A stretch of 15,754 nt of DNA from Pleurotus ostreatus/Saccharomyces cerevisiae fusant (taxonomy: Eukaryota; Opisthokonta), in contig JAMQCK010000793.1 of assembly GCA_024196135.1 (NCBI GenBank), positions 1-15,754 of the forward strand, in the 5' to 3' direction. This document shows, piece by piece, positions 7,695-15,754 of the stretch. Position numbers and translations under genes: made by a program. How positions within the stretch are numbered: position 1 is the stretch's first letter; each line of letters opens with the position of its first letter. Under the pieces are notes generated by a model. That model was not told where the DNA came from. It saw nothing but the letters and a program-made list of their open reading frames with translations, and ran no database searches.

Positions 7695-8960
7695 ATGTCT
7701 AACACCCTCACCAACCTCGTGCCCAGCTTCAACGGCAAGGACTTCAAGTCCTACGCCAAGAAGATGGAGGCCTACCTCGCGTTTCAGGGCATTGACCATG
7801 TTCTGACCGAGGATAAGCCGAGTCCAGTCGTGTCCTCTTCCGGAGGCACATCGACGGTGACGAACGAGGAGGAGCGGAAGCAGTTCAATGTCAATGACCG
7901 CAAAGCGCGCGGCGCTATCGTCATGCACTGCGACGAGCGGATCATAGACAATGTCCCCAAGGAGGACATGAAGACTGCTACGAAGCTCTGGGCGTACCTG
8001 AACAAGGAGTACGGCAAAGCTCAGCTCGCCGACATCTTTGGGTACCTGCAGACCGCTCTGAACGCCCAGTTCAACGAGCGTCAGCACCCAGATCCGCAGC
8101 TGAACGTCGTCATCCAGCAGTTCACGCGTCTGAAGAACGAGAATGTCGCCATTCCCGATTTCCTTCAAGCAATGATCTTGCTTGCCATCATGCGGGTCAA
8201 GCCCGTGACGACTTCTCTCCTTCAGAATTATCAGAAGGATACACTCAAAGTCTCGACTGTTCAAGATGCGCTCCTGGCGCACTACTCGCAGCAGACAATG
8301 AGCTCGAGCGCCACCGCTCAGAAGTTCAATACCAAGCGCAAGCGCAATGATCCGAAGTACTCTAATCAGCAACAGGGCGGAAGCTCTGCACCCAAGAAGG
8401 GCGACAACGCTGAGAAGAAGAAGAAGAATCGTGGCAAACGCTCTGGGAAGAACTCTGACAAGGGCAAGGGCGGCAACGCTCACGCTCATGGCGTCTCGGA
8501 GATGGCTGGGATGATCAGTTCTCTGCATGCTCCTGCCCCCCTCACGCCTTCGGTGCCTGCCACCAAGACGTCCCATGTCGCGCTCATCACGCCGAGCGGT
8601 ACTTCGGTCCGCACCGTGACTGAGAAGCCCCCCGTCAAGAACGAGGAGGCTGTTGCCGACAATGAGCACTCCGAGAGTAGCAGAGCCGTCTTCAACTTTG
8701 CGAAGGAGCTGGACATCACGGTCACGCCCGAACGGTTCCGCTGTCTCGACAAGATCGTCAACAATTGCAGCATCCCCCACGTCGTCGATCAGGACGAGGA
8801 GATGGGTTCGCCCACTCCAAAGGCTTCTGGCTCAAATCTTCAACTCAAGGACGTACCCCCTCCGGCGAAACAGCTGATGCTGTGCGGCCATATACAATAT
8901 GACCTGGAGATCTCCCACGAGCACTTTGCAATATGCACGGGAGACCTCCGGGGGGATTAA
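7695..8960 (+). pseudogene. gag: copia gag, C-terminus replaced by inserted DNA
   Basis: ATG 7695 (CACCATGTC) opens a 421-codon frame. The N-terminus, LVPSFNGKDFKSYAKKMEAYLA, is the usual copia Gag start, followed by the helical capsid region (LWAYLNKEYGKAQLADIFGYL, FTRLKNENVAIPDFLQAMIL). Residues of about 205-265 form a strongly basic Lys/Arg/Gly/Asn linker, probably the nucleic-acid-binding part; the CCHC zinc knuckle usual in plant and animal copia Gag is absent. From 8880 on, the frame is read from the inserted element's inverted repeat (LCGHIQYDLEIS... to TAA at 8958), so the last 27 residues are not native. Upstream residues continue naturally at 12321 in the same frame class, where pol resumes. 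Gag would form the virus-like particle and package the RNA; fusion to pol is now broken. Confidence 0.9.
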
Positions 8961-9006
8961 CCGGTAAGTCGCCGGCCCCTCTCGCGATCGTGGGCCGGTC
9001 CGGCTT
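8880..9006 (+). repeat. Left terminal inverted repeat of the nested element
   Basis: Strong match over 8880-8977 to the reverse complement of 12223-12319, including blocks AGATCTCC, AGCACTTTG, GGAGACCTCC and CCGGTAAGTCGCCGGCC; a second, weaker block (CGTGGGCCGG..CGGCT) extends it to about 9006. It folds on itself: 8906-8916 pairs with 8939-8949. Confidence 0.85.
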
Positions 9007-9300
9007 GTAGGGCAGCGCTCGCCGGCTCGAGCCTGACTAGGATGCGAGCGGGGCGTGGCTTGGAAACACGCGGTGTGTGGCCTGCAGCGCCTCGTGCCTC
9101 CGCGCCTCCGGTCCTGGCCCGGCGCGTGCCCGTTGTTGCGTGCGCGTCATGGCGACACGTCATTGCCGTCGCCGTGATTACCCGTGCTCGCCGCTACACG
9201 CGGCATTGGCGCCATCGTCTGATAAGACCTGGATTTTGTATATAAAAACGTGTATATACCCTGGATACAATGTTTTTTGAAAAAAAGAGGGAGTAGGGAA

Positions 9301-9321
9301 GGGGGGGGGAGGAGGGGCAGG
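9301..9321 (+). repeat. G-rich low-complexity tract
   Basis: A run of nine G followed by AGGAGGGG and related G-rich sequence, directly after an AT-rich patch (TATATAAAAACG... at 9239 and a T/A homopolymer at 9270-9287). It could form a quadruplex on the plus strand. I see no gene in 9007-10395. Confidence 0.5.
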
Positions 9322-9392
9322 GCAGGGCCAGGTGCCAGGCGCGCGACGCATTCGACTGGTCGAGGGCAGCAGCCTCACGTCAATGACGCGTC

Positions 9393-9409
9393 GCGGGCGC
9401 AGCGCCCGC
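9393..9409. repeat. Perfect 8-bp-stem palindrome
   Basis: GCGGGCGC, one base, GCGCCCGC. One of several CpG hairpins scattered through the nested element; another is the 14-bp perfect palindrome GCGAGCGCGCTCGC at 12135-12148. Confidence 0.8.
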
Positions 9410-10395
9410 ATCTCCGAATATGCGTGGCCAGCCTCCCCGCACCAAGGAGGCGCGGAGGAGCAGCACACGCGCGCGCTCAGCGCCGTGATCGAGCGCACTC
9501 GGCAGACCAAGCGCGCTAGCGATCGCTGCGCTTCAGCGTGCATGTTCTGCATCTCGCAGACATCTCGCAAAGGGAGACGACACGAGACGCACGTGTCGCG
9601 CGCAGGCACGGGGAAGGGAGGAAAGGGGGAGGGAGGGGAGGGGGATGATGGCGGCGTGGGCCGGGCGTGAAATGTGACTTGCATTGCGTTCACGGCGTCT
9701 TTGCTGAATTTGCAGTCGGAGAGGGATATATTGATGAGAGGGGGTGTGAGGAGGGGCCGGGGAGCGAAGGGGAAGCGACATGGGAGGGGAGGTGCGCCCG
9801 TGTCGCTGATCACTTTTTTGTTTGGCTCTGTTGTGCTGTTGATCGCGCGCGTTCACAAAGGCGCGCGTCGGTGGGGGCTACTGGGGGGATCCTCCGTGTC
9901 TCACTGCGGCGGAGGTGGCAGCGGCTGATCCCCCTTCGTGTTCCCCAACGATGCGCGTCTTTGAGGACGCGTGCTCAACGAAATAGAAACGAAAAAATAC
10001 AATAGATCAGTAATGTCGTGTGGCGGGGCGCCTAGCAGACGCACCTGGATGCCCTCGTGTCCTCAAGTTCCATTCCCGATGTAGCAGATGACACGGCCGA
10101 GCCATCTTCATTGCGCGATGGTGGTTAGAAGCAAAAGGCGGCGCGAGGGACGTCACGTCACACTCGCGTCGAATCACAGCGCGCCCGCGGGAAAGGAATG
10201 GTTACAAATCTATATCGCGGCGCTTTGTGAAAGGCAAAAGTCACTTAAAGTAGTATAATGATGCGAGCTGAGATAAATCTGGAGTGAGATGGGTTGCAAG
10301 AGGTCAAGAATATGTCTAAATTGCTTGAGCTCACTTGATGGGCCTTAACCAACACATACCATGGGTTTCGCTTTTATCTAAGGCAGTAGACGCTC

Positions 10396-10675
10396 TTGAA
10401 GTTTGTGAGAACAATAGGGCGAGGCTGCCTCTACATGCCGCAATTTGTTTCATGCAAATCGGAGCATTTTGAGGGAGGGGGGAGACGGAACGACGTCGAA
10501 CAAAGGCCTATGTACAAGGGATTCAGGCTGGTTTTGCACGAAATCAAGGTGAGTTACGAGTTCGCCTACTTCCCATGCTCGGAATCTCACCAAACTTTCA
10601 GGATCCATTCTTTCATCTATCTATCACCAATCCCGAGAGTTATAGTGCATGAATCCTCCTTCGGCGACATTCCGA
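10396..10675 (+). other. Gene-like, lower-GC patch with a possible intron
   Basis: Inside the CpG-rich nested element this patch has ordinary composition. A frame with ATG at 10435 (MPQFVSCKSEHFEGGG...YKGFRLVLHEIK) reaches a good intron at 10549-10601 (53 bp; AAG|GTGAGT donor, CTCAC branch, TTTCAG acceptor) and joins in phase 0 to DPFFHLSITNPESYSA and a stop, for about 54 residues from the ATG. The peptide is not recognised. It may be a captured host gene fragment, as in Pack-type elements, or chance. Confidence 0.2.
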
Positions 10676-11093
10676 GGTCATCGACCGCGACGACGACCTT
10701 GCTCGGACACCGGACCGACGCGCCGGGCCGGTCATCCGACGCGCTCAATCACCTCGTCTCTTGACCTCCGACCACCACCACGCTGCGTCTATCGCCCCTC
10801 ACACCGTCCCTCACCCTCCCCCACCTCTCCCTTCACCGAAAACCTCACGCAGGCCGAGAAGCGCGCGCTCTCGCAGTGATTGCGCCCTACAAGACAACAC
10901 CGATATTGGGAAAGCAACTAATCCCCCCGGCGCGCAAGGAGGAGGCAAGCGGGTGCGTGGATACGTCCCGCGATTGAATACGTGCTGACTTAATTAAATT
11001 ATTGACGAACGGGGAGGAATGGGGAGGGCGCGCGGGCGGCGCGACGGCGAGCAGAGCGGGGCTGAACAAGGCCCCCTCTTCGCCATCTACGCT

Positions 11094-11177
11094 CTCAGAC
11101 CACGTCTGAGGGCGCGAGGAGCTCTACTAGGACGCGCAATGCGTCCTAGGCGACTTGCAGACGGCTTGAGCGCCGTC
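11094..11177. repeat. Three consecutive perfect hairpins
   Basis: Stem 1: CTCAGAC (11094-11100), 3-nt loop, GTCTGAG (11104-11110). Stem 2: CTAGGACGC (11127-11135), 5-nt loop, GCGTCCTAG (11141-11149). Stem 3: GACGGC (11160-11165), 6-nt loop, GCCGTC (11172-11177). All stems are perfect. Spacing is 16 and 10 nt. Confidence 0.85.
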
Positions 11178-11210
11178 CCCGCTCCCTATACGCGTCGTAC
11201 GATGCGTCTT

Positions 11211-11251
11211 CCCCCCACCCCACCCCACCCCACCCCACCCCACCCCACCCC
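11211..11251 (+). repeat. (CCCCA)n microsatellite
   Basis: Seven A residues with exact 5-bp spacing (11217 to 11247) in a C-only background, followed by more C-rich sequence to 11280. The complementary strand is (TGGGG)n, a strong quadruplex former. Confidence 0.95.
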
Positions 11252-12193
11252 CACCTCCACCCCCCTTCCCCCCATCCCTCGCGCGGAATTGCCTTCACGG
11301 CGATTACGCGCCTCGCTGGCGACGCGCGGGTATTGCTGGGGTTACCTTGGTCACTCCGCACGCCCAGCTTGGCTGCGGCCGGTCATGCCGGTGCGCCGAG
11401 CCGCAGGTGGCGGCAGGGGACAGCGCACCCCTCCAGCGCCTTTGAGAGGCATGGAAGGGAGAGCGTGGTGAGGATACGGGCGGAAAGGAGGACGCGCGAG
11501 GGAGGGGAACGCGTGAGGAGGTGGGGGCGCGCGGATGCGCGAGAGGGAGGGGACACGAGCAGGGGCAAAGGGAGCAGAAGGGCAGCAACGCCTAGAGCGC
11601 GCGAGCAATTCACTCACTGTGCGACGGCTTGTGGCCTACATCCTGCATGCCCCCTTCCCCCCTAACCAAGCGCGATTGCGCGCGCGTTACGGAGCGCGCG
11701 CGATGTGCGAGCCGCCCTTTTGAGCCCGTCCCGCCCCCCCCTCCTCGCAGGGGCTCCCCCATCCCCCGTCAAGCGACTTACTTGACGATAATGTGTCGCG
11801 CTGCTCTCGCAGCGACGCCCCTCCCCCTCCATCTGTGTACCACCCCCTCCCTCACCCCCACATCCCCCATCATGCGTTGCGTACGTGCTCAGCGCAAGCG
11901 CCGAGCGCCTCGCGACGTGCAGTACAACACAATGTATATATACATATATATTGAACTATTTCCCCCCCCCCCTTTTACGCGCGCCCGAGTGATTCCCGAC
12001 GCGCGCGCCACGTGCAGCGGCGAGCGCGACGACGCCGACGGCGGCGGCGGCTATTGCCGGCAAGTGCCTGCGGGGCGGCAGGCCTGGCGAGCCGACGCGT
12101 GGGTTGCGAGCGAGCGTGAGCGCGGATGTGGCCGGCGAGCGCGCTCGCGCTGATCGCCCGCCTGTGCCTCAGGTGCCGCGGATGGATTTCCGG

Positions 12194-12319
12194 TGAGCCA
12201 GGCCGGCCCACGAGGCATAGAAGGCCGGCGACTTACCGGTGACTTCCGCTGGAGGTCTCCTATGAGTATTACAAAGTGCTTGTAGGAGATCTCTGGGTCA
12301 TATTATATTGTCCGCACAG
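12194..12319 (-). repeat. Right terminal inverted repeat of the nested element
   Basis: Reverse-complement partner of 8880-9006. Its own hairpin is 12251-12262 with 12283-12294. Its outermost bases CCGCACAG end at 12319, after which the copia frame (QRWAKRARLDS) resumes. Confidence 0.85.
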
Positions 12320-13289
12320 CCAAAGGTGGGCAAAACGCGCCAGGCTCGACTCGATTCCCGACGTCGACATGGCCTCCGCGCAGCAGAACAACGAAAGTCA
12401 GCTGTTCAACGGAGAAAGTAGCCTCTTCCTTGGATCGTCTGGCGGCGATACCATCGATCTTGACTGGAGCACCACTCCTTTCAACTCCGCTGACGAGCTC
12501 CTCCAGGCACAGGGCGGTGCGGACGACGATGCCCTGATGCAGTCGATCGCGGACAGCGTGAACAGTTTCCTGCTCGAGTCCGTCGACGCTGCGAACGCCA
12601 AGCCTGCTGCCAGGCAAGTACCCTTCTCTTCCTCTGGACTTCTGCGCAAGTCTCACCGTGCCACACCTCAGCGCGTAATTTCTGTCGCCGCGGGGACTGT
12701 ACTACATTTGTTGATGACGTGTTCTCATGAAGTCTGTACAAATATATTTTGTGTGCACTCTGATATTGCTGCGTGTCCGAGATGTAAGGGGAAATCTCCC
12801 ACTGAGAATTCCGGCACATTCCCGCCTTTGTGGATGGCCGATTCTGGCGCCTCTCTGCATGTGACTGCGGATGAGAGTGATCTTGCTGAGTACGAACCCA
12901 TTGAGGACTCGGAACCCCTGCAGACAGCTTCAGCTAGCGCATCGCTATGCATTGTTGGCCAAGGGACAGCATTCATCGATCACTACGTCACACGGCATGG
13001 AGAAAAGGTATTGATGACTTCCGCCATATATCTGGTTCATCATGTACCTGGATTACACGGTCGTCTCATATCTTTGGGCACTCTATTGAAACAGAGTGGA
13101 TTGCAAATGCGCGGTAACGCTGCATGCATCAGCTTGCATCGGAGGAACTCTCCCCTTCCGATTATGGAGTTTACTCCTAGCAACCCCTTTTCCACCATTT
13201 ACTGGTTATGGTGCAGACCTTCTGTCACCAAAACGTTGCAGACTGTCAGCCTCATCTACAAGGTAGACTACGACACGATGCACTGGTGA
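12276..13289 (+). pseudogene. pol: copia pol, gag-pol linker and aspartic protease
   Basis: A 337-codon frame whose first 15 codons come from the nested element; native sequence starts at about 12321. A linker rich in Ser/Asp/Gln leads to a Cys cluster (CTNIFC, then CPRCKG) and then the protease active site WMADSGASLHVT, with the catalytic D-S-G at 12840-12848. The rest is the protease core and the region preceding integrase (LVHHVPGLHGRLISLGTLLKQ). It ends in TGA at 13287-13289 within the sequence MHW-stop-FAHP; related elements have Arg here, so CGA to TGA explains it. The protease would cleave the Gag-Pol polyprotein in the particle. Without the stop and the insertion this frame would be continuous with the next. 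Confidence 0.88.
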
Positions 13290-13904
13290 TTTGCGCATCC
13301 GTTGAAAGACGTTCTACGTCACGTGCACAACAGCACCAAGGGCTTTCCCCAAGACCTTGAGTTTCCTGCCGACCCTCGTCCGTGCAAAGGATGCGCTGAA
13401 GGGAAGATGCACACTCGCTCTTTTCCATCTTCTGAGCATCACGCAACGAAACCGTTTGAGAAAATCCATTCGGACCTCAAACAATTCCCGACGGTGTCTT
13501 ATCACAAGTACCGTTACTTCATGAGCTTCTTTGACGAAGCGCTCTCCTATGGCTGGACAGTATGCCTCAAGCAGAAGTCCGACGCCAAACAGGCTATGCG
13601 CAATTTTTTTGCAATGGTCCGTAACCAGTTTGATACCACGATTAAGAAATGGCACATCAACAATGGGGGAGAATTTCAGGGAATGGGTATGGAGGAATTT
13701 CTCGAGGAGAATGGGATTCTTGTGGAGAAAGGCGCACCCTATGCTCATCAGCAGAACGGTCGTGCTGAACGCTTCAACCGGACAATTATTGACAAGGCTA
13801 AGTCTATGCGTTTTACCACATGCCTTCCTAATTCGTTCTGGGAGTTTGCGATTTTACACGTGGCCCGGGTCTACAATTGGACGCCTATCTGGTGTTTGAA
13901 GTAG
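13290..13904 (+). pseudogene. pol: copia pol, integrase with catalytic Asp lost
   Basis: Continues in frame from the TGA. The zinc-binding HHCC motif is split by that stop (H-x4-H around it, then CKGC). The integrase core shows the first catalytic Asp in IHSDLKQFP (13473-13475) and the Glu in GRAERFNRT (13767-13769). At the second position, exactly 35 residues before the Glu, the expected SDNGGEF-type motif reads INNGGEF: the Asp codon GAC is now AAC (13659-13661), a G-to-A change in a CpG. The frame ends at TAG 13902-13904, where relatives have Trp (TGG), before KTPHEALY. The protein would insert cDNA into the genome; this copy would be catalytically dead even without the stops. Confidence 0.88.
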
Positions 13905-15754
13905 AAGACTCCGCATGAAGCTCTCTACAAGGAGAAACCGGATATTTCACATCTCCGGGTCTTTGGTTGCAGTGCATATGTCTTTATCCCGGAGGAGAAA
14001 CGCCAGAATAAGTTATCGCCCAAAGCGGAGCTGATGACATACCTAGGCATGTCCGATGGGGTGAAAGGCTTCTTGTTTATGCGCTCGAACACCGCTCTCT
14101 TTGTTGGCACTCAGGCCACGTTTGATGAAGCGCTGTTTCCTCGCTGTCCAGACAGCACTCGTTGTCAACACGTACCAGTTGGGAAAGATTTCCCACTTCG
14201 TGATGATGATCCAGCGGATCCACAAGATCCACCTCAGGAATTGGGAGACATGCCGAGCGACAATGACGAGGATTTCCCACCTCCGCCGCCCGCTGCTCCG
14301 GCTCCACCTTTCCCTCCTCAAAGAGGACCTGATGATGATGGTGACAATCAGAATCATCAGGACCCGCCGCATGATCGCCGGGATCAGACTCCAGAGGCAG
14401 CTCCGCCCGCTCCTAAGCGAGGCAAGGGGCATAAGAAATCAGGACCACCTCCTGAACCTACTCGGAAGTCTACAAGAGTGCAGACACAGGGGTCTCGTCC
14501 TGATAACGCCTATGGAGATCGCGCTCCAGCGGAGATTGAACGCGATGTCTCGAGCGAGACGAAGTGGAGAAAGATGGTTGGCGATGACGAACCGTGTAGC
14601 TCGCACTCGAAAGCCACATCTGATGCTGAGAAAAGGGTTCCCGGCCCTACCTTGCAACCACCTTCGCGCGCAGACGCTCGTGAGCATCTGGGTGAGGACG
14701 AAGACCGCATGGCGAAGCTATGCCGGGAAGGGGGAGTAGAGCTCATCACTGAGTTGCTTTCTAAAGCGGTTCCGGTTGATGATGACACTCTTCCTGACAC
14801 GTCCAAGATACGCGACTGGACGTTCAAAGACATCTTGAAGTTGCCATCTGCGCAACAGAAGGAATGGATGAATGCTTGCCGCGAGGAGTTAGAGGCACTC
14901 CGTCAGCGCAAAGTCTATTCCCTTGTGGATCGTCCGAAAGGACGAAAGGTCATCAAATGCCACTGGGTCTTTGATCAGAAATCTGATGGCCGCAAACGAG
15001 CCCGCCTCGTCGCCAAGGGTTTCAGTCAGGTCGAGGGAATCGACTATGACGAAATCTTCTCGCCTGTTGTCAGGTATGAGACGTTCCGCCTAGTCATGGC
15101 GCTTGCAGCGCTTGAAGGCTGGCACTGGTCAGGTCTCGACGTCTCCAAGGCTTTCCTCTACGGGGACCTGGACGAAGAGGTCTACATGGAACAACCCGAA
15201 GGCTTCGCGGTGAAGGGCCAAGAGCGCAAAGTCATGCGCTTGCACAAGGCGATCTACGGACTGAAGCAAGCCGCCTTATCATGGTGGAAAGCGCTCACTA
15301 AGTCCACGAAAGCCATGGGCTGGGTCCGACTCACATCGGATGCTGGCGTGTTCTTCTACCAGGACTCTAACGGCAAACTCGCTGTTATTGTAGTCTACGT
15401 AGACGACGCTCTGTTCTTCTCCAAGGACAAGAAGCTCATCGCCTATCTCAAGGCAGAGTTCAACAAGCGATGGGAATGCCGTAATTCTGAAGTCACTTCG
15501 GAGTTCCTGCGCATACGCATCCGACGAGAGGGATCGAAGATCAAGATCGATCAGATTCCGTATCTCGATAAGGTGCTGAAGCGCTTCGGGATGGAGAACT
15601 GCAAGTTCGCCCCAACCCCTCTACCAGCCGGCTATGTGCCTGAGCTCAACGAGGAAGAGGTTGATCCCGAACTCCGCAAGACCTTTCAGTCGGTCATTGG
15701 TTCGCTCCTCTTCATCATGTTGGGCTCACGCTCCGACATTGCCTTTGCGGTGAC
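13905..15754 (+). pseudogene. pol: copia pol, integrase tail and reverse transcriptase, partial
   Basis: One open frame of 616 codons from the TAG to the window edge, with no internal stop. It begins with the integrase C-terminal part (KTPHEALYKEKPDISHLRVF, GVKGFLFMRS), passes through a Pro/Asp-rich linker (about 14150-14500), and enters the RVT_2-type reverse transcriptase near 14900: KVIKCHWVFDQKSDG, ARLVAKGFSQVEGIDYDEIF, LDVSKAFLYGDLDEEVYMEQ, LHKAIYGLKQAALSWW and the catalytic YVDDALFF (YVDD at 15396-15407). The last visible residues, IGSLLFIMLGSRSDIAFAV, are the connection to RNase H, which lies outside. The RT part appears well preserved, in contrast to integrase. Confidence 0.92.

Larger units (their letters stand above)
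8880..12319. mobile_element. Nested non-autonomous TIR DNA element, CpG-rich
   Basis: 3440 bp inserted between gag and protease of the copia element. The two ends are inverted repeats of about 126 bp: CTGTGCGG at 8880 and its complement at 12312-12319. The interior is very GC- and CpG-rich, with G/C homopolymer runs, a CCCCA tract, and many perfect hairpins. Open frames inside (for instance 211 codons on minus at 9813-9178 and 150 on plus at 11019-11471) are Arg/Pro/Ala-rich products of composition and match no transposase motif. No convincing target-site duplication is seen; restoring the copia frame requires that 1, 4, 7 or 10 extra bases were duplicated. It is best read as a foldback-like or MULE-like non-autonomous element mobilised in trans. 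A less GC-rich gene-like patch lies at 10396-10675. Confidence 0.8.
7072..15754 (+). mobile_element. Ty1/copia LTR retrotransposon, 3' end off-window
   Basis: Order of parts: 5' LTR (7072-7340), primer binding site (7341), leader, gag (from 7695), a nested TIR element (8880-12319), protease, integrase, reverse transcriptase, then the window edge. Integrase before reverse transcriptase is the copia order. The 3' RNase H part, polypurine tract and 3' LTR are not in the window. The element cannot be autonomous: gag-pol is split by 3.44 kb of foreign DNA, integrase has a TGA and a TAG and a missing catalytic Asp. Codons and spelling of the RT are typical of basidiomycete copia elements. Confidence 0.93.

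Noticed and set aside
7650..8780. 376-codon minus-strand frame antisense to gag
   Set aside because: It is a shadow of a strongly supported gag frame; its Leu/Arg-rich composition follows from the sense codons.
9178..9813. 211-codon minus-strand frame in the nested element
   Set aside because: Composition is Pro/Ser/Arg-rich as expected from GC-rich DNA, it crosses homopolymer tracts, and it shows no transposase or other motif.
11019..11471. 150-codon plus-strand frame in the nested element
   Set aside because: It translates the (CCCCA)n tract as PTPPHP repeats and is otherwise Arg/Ala/Gly-rich; overlapping frames on both strands are equally open.
1..15754. CRISPR arrays, bacterial operons, rRNA genes
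   Set aside because: No regularly spaced repeats, ribosome-binding-site patterns or rRNA-like segments were seen; the gene structures are eukaryotic.

Overview
The window looks like repeat-rich, accessory DNA from a basidiomycete fungus, most likely an Agaricomycete. The reasons are short introns (44-124 bp) with fungal splice signals, a fragment of the DUF6589-type family that is abundant in Agaricomycetes, and a Ty1/copia retrotransposon of the mushroom-forming fungal type. I see no bacterial or phage feature. Almost everything here is a mobile element or a decayed gene; I do not see one clearly intact host gene.

Left half (1-6918). Three copies of a 248-309 bp repeat with TGT...ACA ends lie at 1-198 (copy A, cut by the window edge), 5763-6071 (copy B, inverted) and 6671-6918 (copy C). 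Copy A abuts and truncates a DUF6589-like pseudogene on the minus strand (173-1928). To its right come fragments of a plus-strand gene (2149-2881) with a tRNA-like sequence between them, then two divergently arranged spliced genes of unknown function: one minus (4676 to 3396) and one plus, Pro/Ser-rich (about 4849 to 5744). All carry in-frame stops. Copies B and C flank a further small spliced gene (6121 to about 6867) broken by an exact 17-bp tandem duplication; its second exon reads into copy C.

Right half (7072 to window end). A Ty1/copia retrotransposon begins with a 269-bp 5' LTR (7072-7340, TGTTG...CAACA) followed directly by a primer binding site matching the anticodon region of initiator tRNA-Met. 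It continues with gag, protease, integrase and reverse transcriptase; the RNase H region and 3' LTR lie beyond the window. Its gag-pol is split by a 3.44-kb CpG-rich DNA element (8880-12319) with terminal inverted repeats of about 126 bp, no recognisable transposase and many hairpins. The pol is further inactivated by two stop codons and by loss of the second catalytic Asp of integrase.

The layers give a relative history: copia inserted, then the TIR element inserted into copia; in the left half, copy A cut the DUF6589 gene. Many of the inactivating changes fit C-to-T decay at CpG (CGA to TGA), suggesting methylation- or RIP-like mutation of repeats. The least familiar items are the foldback-rich TIR element with covarying hairpins in its two ends, and the repeat A/B/C family that supplies protein C-termini to the genes it abuts.
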